Assembly: GCA_002787635.1 (NCBI GenBank)
Contig: PCXK01000007.1
Location: 524,768-588,767, forward strand
Origin: Alphaproteobacteria bacterium CG11_big_fil_rev_8_21_14_0_20_39_49
Lineage (GTDB): Bacteria > Pseudomonadota > Alphaproteobacteria > Rickettsiales > UBA6187
DNA length: 64,000 nucleotides
Reading direction: 5' to 3'
The notes beneath the pieces were generated by a model that worked only from the letters and a program-made list of their open reading frames with translations, made no database searches and was not told the DNA's origin. Made by a program: the position numbers and the translations under genes. This document shows positions 46,652 to 55,652 of the stretch, piece by piece (the stretch's first letter is position 1; each line of letters begins with the position of its first letter).

Positions 46652-48763
46652 ATGAATAGGCTAACAAAAGTAACAAATAAATTAAATTCTATTAAGTCAA
46701 ATATTGATAAAGATATTGACCGTTCCGACTATTGTGATTTAAAAATAAATAAAACTCGTTTAAATGAGCGTTATAACAAGAAAATCACCCACAAGAAAAA
46801 CGGTAAGGTTAAGAACGTTAAAAACGCTATTTTGGGAAATACGTCCAGTTATAATTATAAATATACCCCCCCTTCCAATGCCAAGGAAGCAGGAACTGAA
46901 ACTTTAAAGGAAAAAATATTAAAATTAAGAAAAAATAAATTAAAACTACCTGATATAGATATAAAATTAGACAGACTCAAGAATAAAATTAAAGTCCCCT
47001 CTATTAAAAAACCCGATATTATAAACAATGACATAAAAAATGCGGTGCTTGGTGCGTCTAAAAAAATATCCGATAAGATTGAACGGTGCTATGACCTTAC
47101 CATGCATCAAGCCGGTTTATTTGACCTCAGATATGAAAGTTTAATCGGTGTAGATATCACGCCTAATTGTATATATTTATGTCAAATAGATGCGTTAAAC
47201 GGCAAACGTGTATTAACAAGCCTTACATCTGTTTGTATGGAAGGAAAGTTCCTTACTCAGGATATTGCCGAATATTCAGACCAATACGCACAAAGCTTAA
47301 AAGAATTGGCTAATGAAAGTAACGTAAAGACAAAAAATGTAGCTTTATCAATACCCGTTTCAAATTCAATTGTTAAAACAGTTACAATACCCGCTCTAAA
47401 AGATAAAGAAATTGAAAAGGCACTTAAATACGGCTCGTTATGGAATAATATAATGAACCGTGATAGCAAACCTGAGGATTATTCAATATTTTATCAGGTA
47501 ATCAGGCGGAACAAAGCATCAAAATCAATGGACGTACTGTTCGTTGCAACCAGATTGTCAGACGTTGATATCTATACCGATGTGGTTAAAAAAAGCGGGC
47601 TGAACCCTGTTATTGTTGATGTGAGAAGTTTTGCAATTTCAAATGCTTTTAATCACAAGTTAAGCAATAATGATGCATCGGATACAAGTGTATTTTTAGA
47701 ATTCGGACTAGAAGAAAATTACGCTATGCTGATAAATTCAGGCATGGCGAGCATTAAGCAAATTAATGTAAGAGAAATACATCGCATAGCTTTGATTGAA
47801 GATAATCTCGACGATGAGCTGATAAGCGAGTTTGCTTCGGATTATTCATCTCAGGTCAGGAGAATAATTAACAAATACCAAAATAAACATGAAGCAGGGC
47901 ATATTTCCACGTTATTTGTTTTATCGGCAGTTCCTCAGGTTACACACATAATCAATAAATTGTCGGATTTAATGACGGAGTACTCTATAGTAGAGTGTAA
48001 TTTCTTTGATTGTATGAAGATAAATGACGATTTTACAATAAGCGGTGTAAGTGCAAAGCAGAATTTATCATCGTGGGCTGCGGCAATAGGTACGGCACTA
48101 AGGAATATCGACATTTTCGGCAATGGCACTGCAAATAAAACATATCCCAACATGCTGCCCGATGCGGGTCGCTACGCTTATGTAAAAAGAACTAATTACG
48201 GTCTGAATTCCGTAGCAATGGTAGCAACTATAGCAATAACGTTTATTGCCACTACACTGACTTTAGAGTTGGATAAACAAAGCAAGAACCTATCAAAAGA
48301 ACTTGCGAAATTTGATGGTGTTCAGGAAAAATACTCATCAATAGTAAATGATTACAATGAAATACATAAAGAAAACCGCAAAATTAATTCTATGATAGCA
48401 TTAATGAGAGATGCAGGAGAAAGCCAGCAACGTATTTTATCTGTATATAAATATCTCAATCTGGTTATCCTTGATGATGTCTGGCTAAGGGAAATTAAAT
48501 TTTCTGCACCGGATAAGATTGAAATAACAGGTGGCTCAGACAATGACAGAAGTATTTTAGAGTTCATGCAGCTTTTAAATGAAGGCAATCAATTCAGCAA
48601 GGTTTCATTAAAAGGCATGAAAGAAATTAGAGAAATAAGCCTTCATCACGCTGATGTTGTGAATGTAAAAACATTCAAATTAGAAAGCACCCTTTCAGAT
48701 ATTCCCGTATATGACTTCCACGACATAAACAAAGTGGCAGGCGGAAGAAATTCCGGCTCATAA
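46652..48763 (+). CDS. PilM-PilN fusion protein (type IV pilus inner-membrane platform)
   Basis: A 703-residue protein. Residues 1-155 are Lys/Asn-rich and unlike any family I know. Residues about 160-500 are PilM/actin-like: LIGVDITPNCIYLCQID, NVALSIPVSNSIVKTVTIPAL, VFLEFGLEENYAMLINSGM. A membrane segment near 518-538 (NSVAMVATIAITFIATTLTLEL) is followed by a coiled coil and a PilN-like domain (LNLVILDDVWLREIKFSAPDKIEITGG). PilM and PilN normally are separate interacting proteins; here they appear as one chain. It would link cytoplasmic assembly ATPases to the periplasmic pilus machine. AGTGAGGAAC precedes the start. Confidence 0.78.
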   Translation: MNRLTKVTNKLNSIKSNIDKDIDRSDYCDLKINKTRLNERYNKKITHKKNGKVKNVKNAILGNTSSYNYKYTPPSNAKEAGTETLKEKILKLRKNKLKLPDIDIKLDRLKNKIKVPSIKKPDIINNDIKNAVLGASKKISDKIERCYDLTMHQAGLFDLRYESLIGVDITPNCIYLCQIDALNGKRVLTSLTSVCMEGKFLTQDIAEYSDQYAQSLKELANESNVKTKNVALSIPVSNSIVKTVTIPALKDKEIEKALKYGSLWNNIMNRDSKPEDYSIFYQVIRRNKASKSMDVLFVATRLSDVDIYTDVVKKSGLNPVIVDVRSFAISNAFNHKLSNNDASDTSVFLEFGLEENYAMLINSGMASIKQINVREIHRIALIEDNLDDELISEFASDYSSQVRRIINKYQNKHEAGHISTLFVLSAVPQVTHIINKLSDLMTEYSIVECNFFDCMKINDDFTISGVSAKQNLSSWAAAIGTALRNIDIFGNGTANKTYPNMLPDAGRYAYVKRTNYGLNSVAMVATIAITFIATTLTLELDKQSKNLSKELAKFDGVQEKYSSIVNDYNEIHKENRKINSMIALMRDAGESQQRILSVYKYLNLVILDDVWLREIKFSAPDKIEITGGSDNDRSILEFMQLLNEGNQFSKVSLKGMKEIREISLHHADVVNVKTFKLESTLSDIPVYDFHDINKVAGGRNSGS

Positions 48764-48850
48764 AAAAGTAGGCAAGCCATGTTTTTTTGAATACAAATTA
48801 CGTGATTGTCAAACTTGATTGGGAATCCAAAGAAATTTTTTTATTACTAT

Positions 48851-49777
48851 TTAAACTTTCCTTGCAAGATTTTGGGCTTTATGAGCCTTAGATGGCAATT
48901 CCTTCTTTTTTTTACTATGACTTGGATGAGCAATCTTACTGCGGTAACTTGATAAACAATCATACTCTTTGGAGTCCTCCTTGCTCAGCACTCTTTCTAA
49001 AAAATCCTTACAACAACTTCTATTCGAGGCTTTTTTTAGACCTTCTATTGAATCTATTACCTTATATTCAATAGATTTTTTTGCATCCTTTTTACTTTCT
49101 GATGGATATTTTGATTCATAAATGGATTTTAATGGCTTTAATGCAATATCAATAAGCTCTAGCTCGTCATTTGGTTTATCTTTTTTTTTAGTTAATTGCT
49201 CAATTACACACAATGAAAGAATAAGCTTTGCATGCGGGGATACTTCCATAGTCGCAGAATGGTACAAATCAATAGCAACATCCAAATCTTCATTAATTAC
49301 ATAATTATTAGCACTTTTTATTGAGCATTTAAGGTCTGAAAGAAATTTTTCTTTCGAGAACCTTGAGCTACCATTCGCCTCTATTACTGGAATTAATATA
49401 TTCGGATGCTCTTTATAAACCAGCAGACCATGAATATTACTATAAGATGCCACTCCCTGCTTTAAAAGTTCTTCTTTCATGTAACTAGAAAATCCTCCAG
49501 TTGCCTCATCTAAACCTATATTTACACCAATTTCTGAGAATACTAAAAGTGTTTGAAGAGCCGTTTTAACACGTTCTCCAAAACTTTGAGCCTCTTCTTT
49601 ACTCAAAAAACCCCTTGCAAGTAATACTAAATCTTTTGTTTCATTTAACTTTTTATTACTTGCGGTTGGGGCAAGAATAACAAGTCGTTTATCAATATTA
49701 AACCCGACTTCTTTTTCATCACTATTAATTATATGGTTTAAGAAAAACCTATATCTCATAACCCATTTTTCTGACAT
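48851..49777 (-). CDS. HEPN-like protein of unknown function
   Basis: A 308-residue soluble protein. The N-terminal half is unassigned. The C-terminal half is helical, with AKLILSLCVIEQLTKKKD and LSSYRSKIAHPSHSKKKK, where R279 and H284 form an R-x4-H motif typical of HEPN RNases and Apea-type HEPN domains. HEPN proteins act in toxin-antitoxin and antiphage systems, but others are regulators. It stands alone between a degraded and an intact family-2 repeat. Function is inferred from one motif. Confidence 0.55.
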   Translation of the reverse strand: MSEKWVMRYRFFLNHIINSDEKEVGFNIDKRLVILAPTASNKKLNETKDLVLLARGFLSKEEAQSFGERVKTALQTLLVFSEIGVNIGLDEATGGFSSYMKEELLKQGVASYSNIHGLLVYKEHPNILIPVIEANGSSRFSKEKFLSDLKCSIKSANNYVINEDLDVAIDLYHSATMEVSPHAKLILSLCVIEQLTKKKDKPNDELELIDIALKPLKSIYESKYPSESKKDAKKSIEYKVIDSIEGLKKASNRSCCKDFLERVLSKEDSKEYDCLSSYRSKIAHPSHSKKKKELPSKAHKAQNLARKV

Positions 49778-49820
49778 CTTACATTCCTAAATTATACTCA
49801 AAGATGCTCGTTATAACCCC

Positions 49821-49921
49821 GTCATTCCAAACTTGATTTGGAATCCAAGAAAAAATAAGCATGTGCAAAGCACATTCATTTTTATAAAGCTTGGATACTA
49901 TGGTCAAGCCATAGTATGACG
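49821..49921 (+). repeat. Family-2 composite palindromic repeat, copy 4
   Basis: gtcattccaaacttgatttg at the left, central gtgcaaagcac and right hairpin ggatactatggtcaagcc...atagtatgac. A degenerate left end of the same family lies at 48807-48831. Confidence 0.85.
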
Positions 49922-49971
49922 ATAACGTTTATGTACTGCAAATTCGGGTAATGACGGTTTGATAATTCTCA

Positions 49972-51849
49972 CTAAGCCGCAAGAGCCTTTTCTATAAAGC
50001 TACTGAATCTTTTTGAAAACGCACTTGTGTCCGCAATAGCCTCACCTTCAACGATAAACGCCTGATCTAATAGTAGTTCGACCAAATCCTTCGACTTATC
50101 CGAGCCTATATTATCTCCGATATATTGTATGATTGAATGTGACGGGTTAATTTCCAGAACTTTAGGAGAGGCACAAACAAGTTGCTTTTGTGCAACCAAA
50201 AAGCGTTCCATACGCATATCCATACCGCCTTCTTGCGTTGTAAGGCAAACAGGGCTATCGGCTAGTTTTTTGGACTCAACAACGTCAAATACTTTGCTGC
50301 CTAATATTTCCTTGAAGTAATTGATAGTTTTTTCAAGCTCCGCAGACGGTTTATTATCTTTTTTGTTTTCGTCCGAATCGGCGGCTTCCTCTTTTTTGTC
50401 CAAGTCCAGACCTGCACGGGTTATAGGTACTATTTCAGTTCCTTTATACTCACCGTTAACATTTACCCAGAAATCATCAACCGAATCGGTCAACAGGATA
50501 ACTTCAATATCTCTTTTTAAGAATCCTTCCAATTGAGGGCTGTTTTTAGCCGCCTCAATGCTATCTGCCGCCAGATAATATATCTTATCCTGCCCTTCTT
50601 GCATATTTTCTATATATTTATCAAGGCTTAAATATTTGTCACCTGACTTTGTTGTTTTAAAATGACATACTTCAAGCAACAATTCACGGTTAGCGTCTAT
50701 ACCCTCGCACAACCCTTCTTTTACGGTAGAACCGAACAAATCCCAGAATTTTGTATATTCTTCCGGCTCTTTTTCAGCCTTTTTCTTCAACTCGTTCAGG
50801 ACTTTTTTGGTTATAGCGTTACGGATTTTGTGTATTACATTATTATGCTGTAATGTCTCACGGCTAATATTAAGCGGCAAATCCTCCGAATCCACCACAC
50901 CACGCAGGAATCTAAGATATTCAGGAACGAGTTTGTTATTTTCCTCCGATATAAATACTCTTTTTACATATAATTTCACCCTTGTTTGCCTGTCGGGATG
51001 AAAAAGGTCGAAAGGTTTTGCCGACGGAATGAATAACAAGTTCGTATATTCCAAAACACCTTCGGCTTTATTGTGAAGCACCATCCAAGGCTCGTCGCCT
51101 GCATGTGCTACGTGTTTGTAAAATTCATTATATTGTTCTTTGGTGATATCGGACTTGTTTTTAGTCCAAAGTGCCGAACCCGTATTTATAACGGATACCT
51201 CCCCTTCTGAATCTGTAAATTCAACAGGGAACGATATATGGTCGGAATATGTACGTATAATGTGTTTTATTCTGTGTTTATCTAGAAATTCCTCGGAATC
51301 TTCTTTTAAAAATAGGGTGATTACCGTTCCTGAGGAGATATCTTCACTGACTTCTTCTATAGAATATTTCCCATCGGCTTTTGATGTCCATTTATAGGCT
51401 TCTTTTTCACCGGCTTTTTTACTTATTACCGACACTTCATCGGCAACCATAAATGATGAATAGAACCCAACCCCGAACTGACCTATTAACTGTATATCTT
51501 TTTTTGCGTCACCTGTTGCATTTTCAAGGAATCTTTGAGTACCCGAACTTGCTATAGTACCTAAATTCCGTATCATATCCTCTTTATTCATACCGATGCC
51601 GTTATCGGCAATTGTAAGAGTTTTGTCTTTTTCATTGGCGGTTATGGTTATTTTAAACTCACCGCTGACTTTCAAATCTTTGTTTGTGAGCGAATCGTAA
51701 CGCAGCTTGTCGCACGCATCGGAAGCATTAGATATTAACTCTCTGAGGAATATATCTTTATGTGCATAAAGCGAATGTATCATTAACTGAAGAATCTTGC
51801 CTGTTTCAGCACCAAATTCATGAGTTTCAACCATTTTCTCTTTTGCCAT
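49972..51849 (-). CDS. htpG: Chaperone protein HtpG (Hsp90)
   Basis: A 625-residue cytosolic Hsp90. The N-terminal ATPase has FLRELISNASDACDKLRYDSL, IADNGIGMNKEDMI and GQFGVGFYSSFMV; the middle domain has GVVDSEDLPLNISRETLQ; the C-terminal dimerisation domain is intact. It assists folding and stress tolerance. Single gene; a family-1 repeat lies in its leader. Confidence 0.98.
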   Translation of the reverse strand: MAKEKMVETHEFGAETGKILQLMIHSLYAHKDIFLRELISNASDACDKLRYDSLTNKDLKVSGEFKITITANEKDKTLTIADNGIGMNKEDMIRNLGTIASSGTQRFLENATGDAKKDIQLIGQFGVGFYSSFMVADEVSVISKKAGEKEAYKWTSKADGKYSIEEVSEDISSGTVITLFLKEDSEEFLDKHRIKHIIRTYSDHISFPVEFTDSEGEVSVINTGSALWTKNKSDITKEQYNEFYKHVAHAGDEPWMVLHNKAEGVLEYTNLLFIPSAKPFDLFHPDRQTRVKLYVKRVFISEENNKLVPEYLRFLRGVVDSEDLPLNISRETLQHNNVIHKIRNAITKKVLNELKKKAEKEPEEYTKFWDLFGSTVKEGLCEGIDANRELLLEVCHFKTTKSGDKYLSLDKYIENMQEGQDKIYYLAADSIEAAKNSPQLEGFLKRDIEVILLTDSVDDFWVNVNGEYKGTEIVPITRAGLDLDKKEEAADSDENKKDNKPSAELEKTINYFKEILGSKVFDVVESKKLADSPVCLTTQEGGMDMRMERFLVAQKQLVCASPKVLEINPSHSIIQYIGDNIGSDKSKDLVELLLDQAFIVEGEAIADTSAFSKRFSSFIEKALAA

Positions 51850-51885
51850 TATTATTTCCTCATTAATTAGTTTTTGACATTATTA

Positions 51886-52030
51886 ACTAAACATAGTTTT
51901 TGTGATGCATATCAAAATTTCTTAATATCTTGTCATGCCGAACTTGTTTCGGCATCTACTCCTAAAATAAAAAAGATACTGAAATAAATTCAGTATGACA
52001 AAAACTACGTTTATAGTGTTTCTATTAACT
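51886..52030. repeat. Family-1 inverted-repeat element, copy in htpG leader
   Basis: Outer ends ttaactaaacatagtttttg and caaaaactacgtttatagtg; inner arms tcatgccgaacttgtttcgg and actgaaataaattcagtatg. The TIRs are slightly diverged. Confidence 0.75.
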
Positions 52031-52091
52031 AATTAGATATGGTTTAAATTTAATTTTTCAAGAGATAAGAGAAAAAAAATATCGGTATTAA

Positions 52092-52850
52092 TTATTCCAT
52101 TACATAAATTGCATGACATGCTGGATCATGGTTTGTCAAATCATATTGCCCGTCTATACCGTCAAGGCAGTTTCCGTTGATATTGCCCCTTTGCAAATCC
52201 CATGCCCTGTAAGCTTTGAAAAGCCCTTTTACCGCAAGACCGTCATCAATTTTCATATCAACCGCATAATAAGTTTTAGCACTTCCGGTTCCCTGATAAT
52301 CATTATGATATACACTATGCAGGTCGGGACGAGTTACCTCCATCACCAGCAAGGCATTATAACGCTTTAAAATATTTTCAACACTAAGTTGATATTGTGT
52401 CGGTACTGCATTAGTAGCGATAAACCCACCTGCAACCATGCCGAATTCAGGGTTTATCTTTAGTGAGGGATATCCTATATTAATTGCCCAGACATTTTCA
52501 AAGCGTTCAGGTATTAATTTTGCCGCCGAAAGATGTTGAAAGAATTTTATATTTTCATTACTGGTAATATAAGCATTATCAACAGCATGCGAAATATATC
52601 CGTCGCCGTTTCCGTCCGGCACACCGTTCCAGTAAGCGGAGGCATTTCTCATGTCACCGGGAACTGCATTAAACTGTTCTTTGAAAGTCTTGTAAGCCAA
52701 TTGATACCTTGTAAGATCTGAAACCTGTGCAACAACCTTAGAATGAAACAGAATAGTCCTTCCTGAAATAACTCCGACAGTTATGAGTGCCGTTATTAAA
52801 ATCACTATTGATAATTCGACTAAACTGAAGCCATGCTGTGTTTTTTTCAT
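52092..52850 (-). CDS. Type IV pilin-like (pseudopilin) protein
   Basis: A 252-residue protein with a prepilin signature: short basic leader MKKTQHG cut before FSLVELSIVILITALITVGVI, the N-methylated hydrophobic helix with the essential Glu5. The mature head includes GVPDGNGDGYISHAVDN (Ca-binding-like) and is long for a minor pilin. It may be a minor pilin of a type IV pilus or pseudopilus that draws DNA to ComEC. No prepilin peptidase is visible in the window. Confidence 0.85.
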   Translation of the reverse strand: MKKTQHGFSLVELSIVILITALITVGVISGRTILFHSKVVAQVSDLTRYQLAYKTFKEQFNAVPGDMRNASAYWNGVPDGNGDGYISHAVDNAYITSNENIKFFQHLSAAKLIPERFENVWAINIGYPSLKINPEFGMVAGGFIATNAVPTQYQLSVENILKRYNALLVMEVTRPDLHSVYHNDYQGTGSAKTYYAVDMKIDDGLAVKGLFKAYRAWDLQRGNINGNCLDGIDGQYDLTNHDPACHAIYVME

Positions 52851-52995
52851 CTATAAAATACAAGTTTAACAATTAGTTAACTATCTTATTATACACGAAT
52901 AACAAATTTTTATGAACAAAAAATTTATTTTTAATGAAATTGCTTATATTTAGGGTATTATATCACTGAACAAATTAAAACTTAAAAGTACATTT

Positions 52996-54738
52996 ATGCA
53001 AAGCAGAATAGTCGAGTTAAGAAGTATCTTCAAAAAGAAGAAGGTATCCGGTTTCGTTGTTCCATCGTCCGATGAGTTCCAAAGTGAATTCTGCCCTGCT
53101 CATGCCAGAAGGCTAGAGTGGATAAGCGGCTTTTCAGGCTCTGCCGGTGTTGCCGTTATAGCTGAAAAGAAAGCTGCTTTTTTCACGGACGGTAGATATA
53201 TGATACAAGCTAAGAACGAGCTTATAAGAGGCTTTGAGGTATATAATATAGCCGATAAAAAACCTTGGGAATGGGCGAACGAGAATATAAAAAAGGGCAA
53301 GCTTGCTATTGACCCGTGGTTGCATAGCGAAGTAAATGTAAAAAAATATACCGACTCTGTCGAGGTGCATTTCGCTAAAGAAAATTATATTGATCTTATA
53401 TGGAAAGATGCCCCTGCCCTGCCTGACGGAACCGTAAAGCTTTACCCGCAAAAATATGCAGGGCAGAAGTTTGAAGATAAGATAAATGACTTTACCGCTA
53501 TATTGAAAAAACATGATGCAAATGCTTGTATTTTAGCCGTTCCCGAGTCCATTTGCTGGCTTTTGAACATACGTGGTACGGATATACCTACCACTCCTTC
53601 GGTTCTTACTTTTGCAATAGTGTTTCAAAACGGGACGGTTAAGCTATTTATTGATAAAGAAAGAGTCAGACAACAGGTTTTGTCCCATTTTGATACAAAA
53701 GTACAGATATATCTGCGAGATACATTGGTAAAAGAAGTAAAATCCATTGATAAGGGCAGCATTATGCTTGACCCTGAAACCGCACCTTATGCTTTCTTTG
53801 AGTTGCTTAGTAAGAAAAAAATAGTCCGATACAAAGATCCTTGTGAATTACCGAAAGCTATTAAAAATAAAGTTGAGATAAAATGTGCTGAGGAAGTACA
53901 TAATATAGACGGTCTGGCACTTACCAGATTTATACACTGGCTGGAATGCGAAGTCGGTAAGAACAGGGTTACGGAGGTATCCGTATCAAGGCGTTTATTG
54001 AACTACCGCAGGGAGCATCAGGATTTTCGGGGGGTAAGTTTCGATACGATAGCAGGCTTTGGCTCCAACGGTGCAATCATTCATTACAGACCGACGGACG
54101 ATACCGACAAAGAGATAAAAGGAAACGGGCTGTTGCTTCTTGATTCTGGCGGGCAGTATTTAGGCGGCACTACCGATGTAACAAGAACAATTGCAATAGG
54201 AAAGCCTACAAAAGAGCAGATAACTCATTTTACACTGGTATTAAAAGGGCATATTGCACTTTCAAGCATTGTTTTCCCCGAAGGCACTACGGGAACTCAG
54301 CTTGACGTTCTGGCTCGTCAGTATTTATGGCAAAACGGCCTTGATTATGAACATGGTACGGGTCATGGTGTGGGCAGTTATTTGAGCGTTCATGAAGGGC
54401 CGCAAAGAATAAGTAAGGCACTTGACAATGTTCCGCTGCAAGAGGGAATGATACTTTCTAACGAACCGGGCTTTTATAAAGAAGGAGAATACGGTATCCG
54501 CATCGAAAACCTTGTGATTGTTGAGAAAAAAGAAGGGTTAAGCAAAGGGAAGCAGCAATTTTTAGGATTCAAACCCCTTACAAAAGCCCCTATTGACCTG
54601 AAACTTGTTGACAAAAAAATGCTAAGTAACGAAGAGATAAGCTGGCTAAATAATTATCACAAGATGGTTATTAGTGATTTATCCAAAAGTTTAGATGATG
54701 ATGTAAAAAAATGGTTAAAAGATACTACTAGTCTTTAA
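52996..54738 (+). CDS. Xaa-Pro aminopeptidase (aminopeptidase P, M24B)
   Basis: A 580-residue two-domain-plus enzyme removing N-terminal residues before proline. The N-terminal creatinase-like domains are followed by the catalytic pita-bread fold with metal ligands in LLLDSGGQYLGGTTDVTRT (two Asp), HGTGHGVGSYL (His), SNEPGFYKEG (Glu) and GIRIENLV (Glu). The length fits the eukaryote-like, long APP form. Its last 11 bases overlap the convergent protease gene. Confidence 0.94.
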   Translation: MQSRIVELRSIFKKKKVSGFVVPSSDEFQSEFCPAHARRLEWISGFSGSAGVAVIAEKKAAFFTDGRYMIQAKNELIRGFEVYNIADKKPWEWANENIKKGKLAIDPWLHSEVNVKKYTDSVEVHFAKENYIDLIWKDAPALPDGTVKLYPQKYAGQKFEDKINDFTAILKKHDANACILAVPESICWLLNIRGTDIPTTPSVLTFAIVFQNGTVKLFIDKERVRQQVLSHFDTKVQIYLRDTLVKEVKSIDKGSIMLDPETAPYAFFELLSKKKIVRYKDPCELPKAIKNKVEIKCAEEVHNIDGLALTRFIHWLECEVGKNRVTEVSVSRRLLNYRREHQDFRGVSFDTIAGFGSNGAIIHYRPTDDTDKEIKGNGLLLLDSGGQYLGGTTDVTRTIAIGKPTKEQITHFTLVLKGHIALSSIVFPEGTTGTQLDVLARQYLWQNGLDYEHGTGHGVGSYLSVHEGPQRISKALDNVPLQEGMILSNEPGFYKEGEYGIRIENLVIVEKKEGLSKGKQQFLGFKPLTKAPIDLKLVDKKMLSNEEISWLNNYHKMVISDLSKSLDDDVKKWLKDTTSL

Positions 54739-55492
54739 TACAGTGAACATTAACTATATATTCTTTTGCTTTGCGTTCCATCCACTTATCTGCCATAGCA
54801 TTTCTAATTCCGCTGCTGCGGTGTACTATTCTGTTGTCATCTAAAAACTCCCGCAAGCTATCCAGACTGATTGCCATGCTGGAGGTTTTTACAGGCTTTG
54901 CGTTTTCACCCGTCATATCCGAATCGGCAAGGTAAAAGCTCATTTTTCCGACCACCACCCCGATAACGCTGCCGTTTTCATCTAGCAAAGGGCCGCCACT
55001 ATTTCCTTTTTCTACAGAATCGGTAAATTGCAACCTTTTTATTCCCTGATATACGTCTTCAGTGTCGGTTATTTTTCCTTTTTTAATGATATAATCACCT
55101 TTGATACCGTGTTCTAAAGGATATCCCATAACAGTAACGGCCTCCCCAACTTTTACAGGAAGCCCCTCACCTCTTAGCATAGCAACACGCTTTGAAGATG
55201 ATGATGTCTGTAGCAGTGCAAGGTCATTTGCCTTATCCCTTAAAACAATAGTTGCGTAATCAGGTTCTATAGCACCGCGTACTTTAATATATTTGCAGTT
55301 TTGTACTACGTGATCGTTTGTAATAATGTTATGTTGATTGACAAAAAACCCGGTACCGCTTGTAAAATGTGTGAAACGCTTTTTGTCTTCATTATCTTGT
55401 GCAAATGTATATGAGCCTAGCCCGATTGATAAAGCTAAAGCGACACATGAAGTTAATACTTTTAAATTCTTGTTATCGTTGTTTATTTGCAT
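54728..55492 (-). CDS. Exported trypsin-like serine protease (Do-like, no PDZ)
   Basis: A 254-residue chymotrypsin-fold protease with a signal peptide (VLTSCVALALSIGLGSYTFA). The triad is visible: His in ITNDHVVQNC, Asp in DKANDLALLQ and Ser in VEKGNSGGPLLDENG. There is no PDZ domain, so it is shorter than DegP/DegQ. Likely a periplasmic protease or quality-control factor. The gene is convergent to the aminopeptidase, overlapping it by 11 bp, and divergent from phaZ. Confidence 0.86.
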   Translation of the reverse strand: MQINNDNKNLKVLTSCVALALSIGLGSYTFAQDNEDKKRFTHFTSGTGFFVNQHNIITNDHVVQNCKYIKVRGAIEPDYATIVLRDKANDLALLQTSSSSKRVAMLRGEGLPVKVGEAVTVMGYPLEHGIKGDYIIKKGKITDTEDVYQGIKRLQFTDSVEKGNSGGPLLDENGSVIGVVVGKMSFYLADSDMTGENAKPVKTSSMAISLDSLREFLDDNRIVHRSSGIRNAMADKWMERKAKEYIVNVHCIKD

Positions 55493-55652
55493 AAAACGAT
55501 TTTAATACAACTTAGTTAATTTTTTATTAAACAGGTTAATTTGTTATTTGCAAGGCAAAAAAAAATAAACCATTAATTGCAATAAGTTTTATTGTAGTTT
55601 ATAAAATAGAGCTGCGTTTATATTCTATATTTAAACAAATGGAAGTCAAAAA

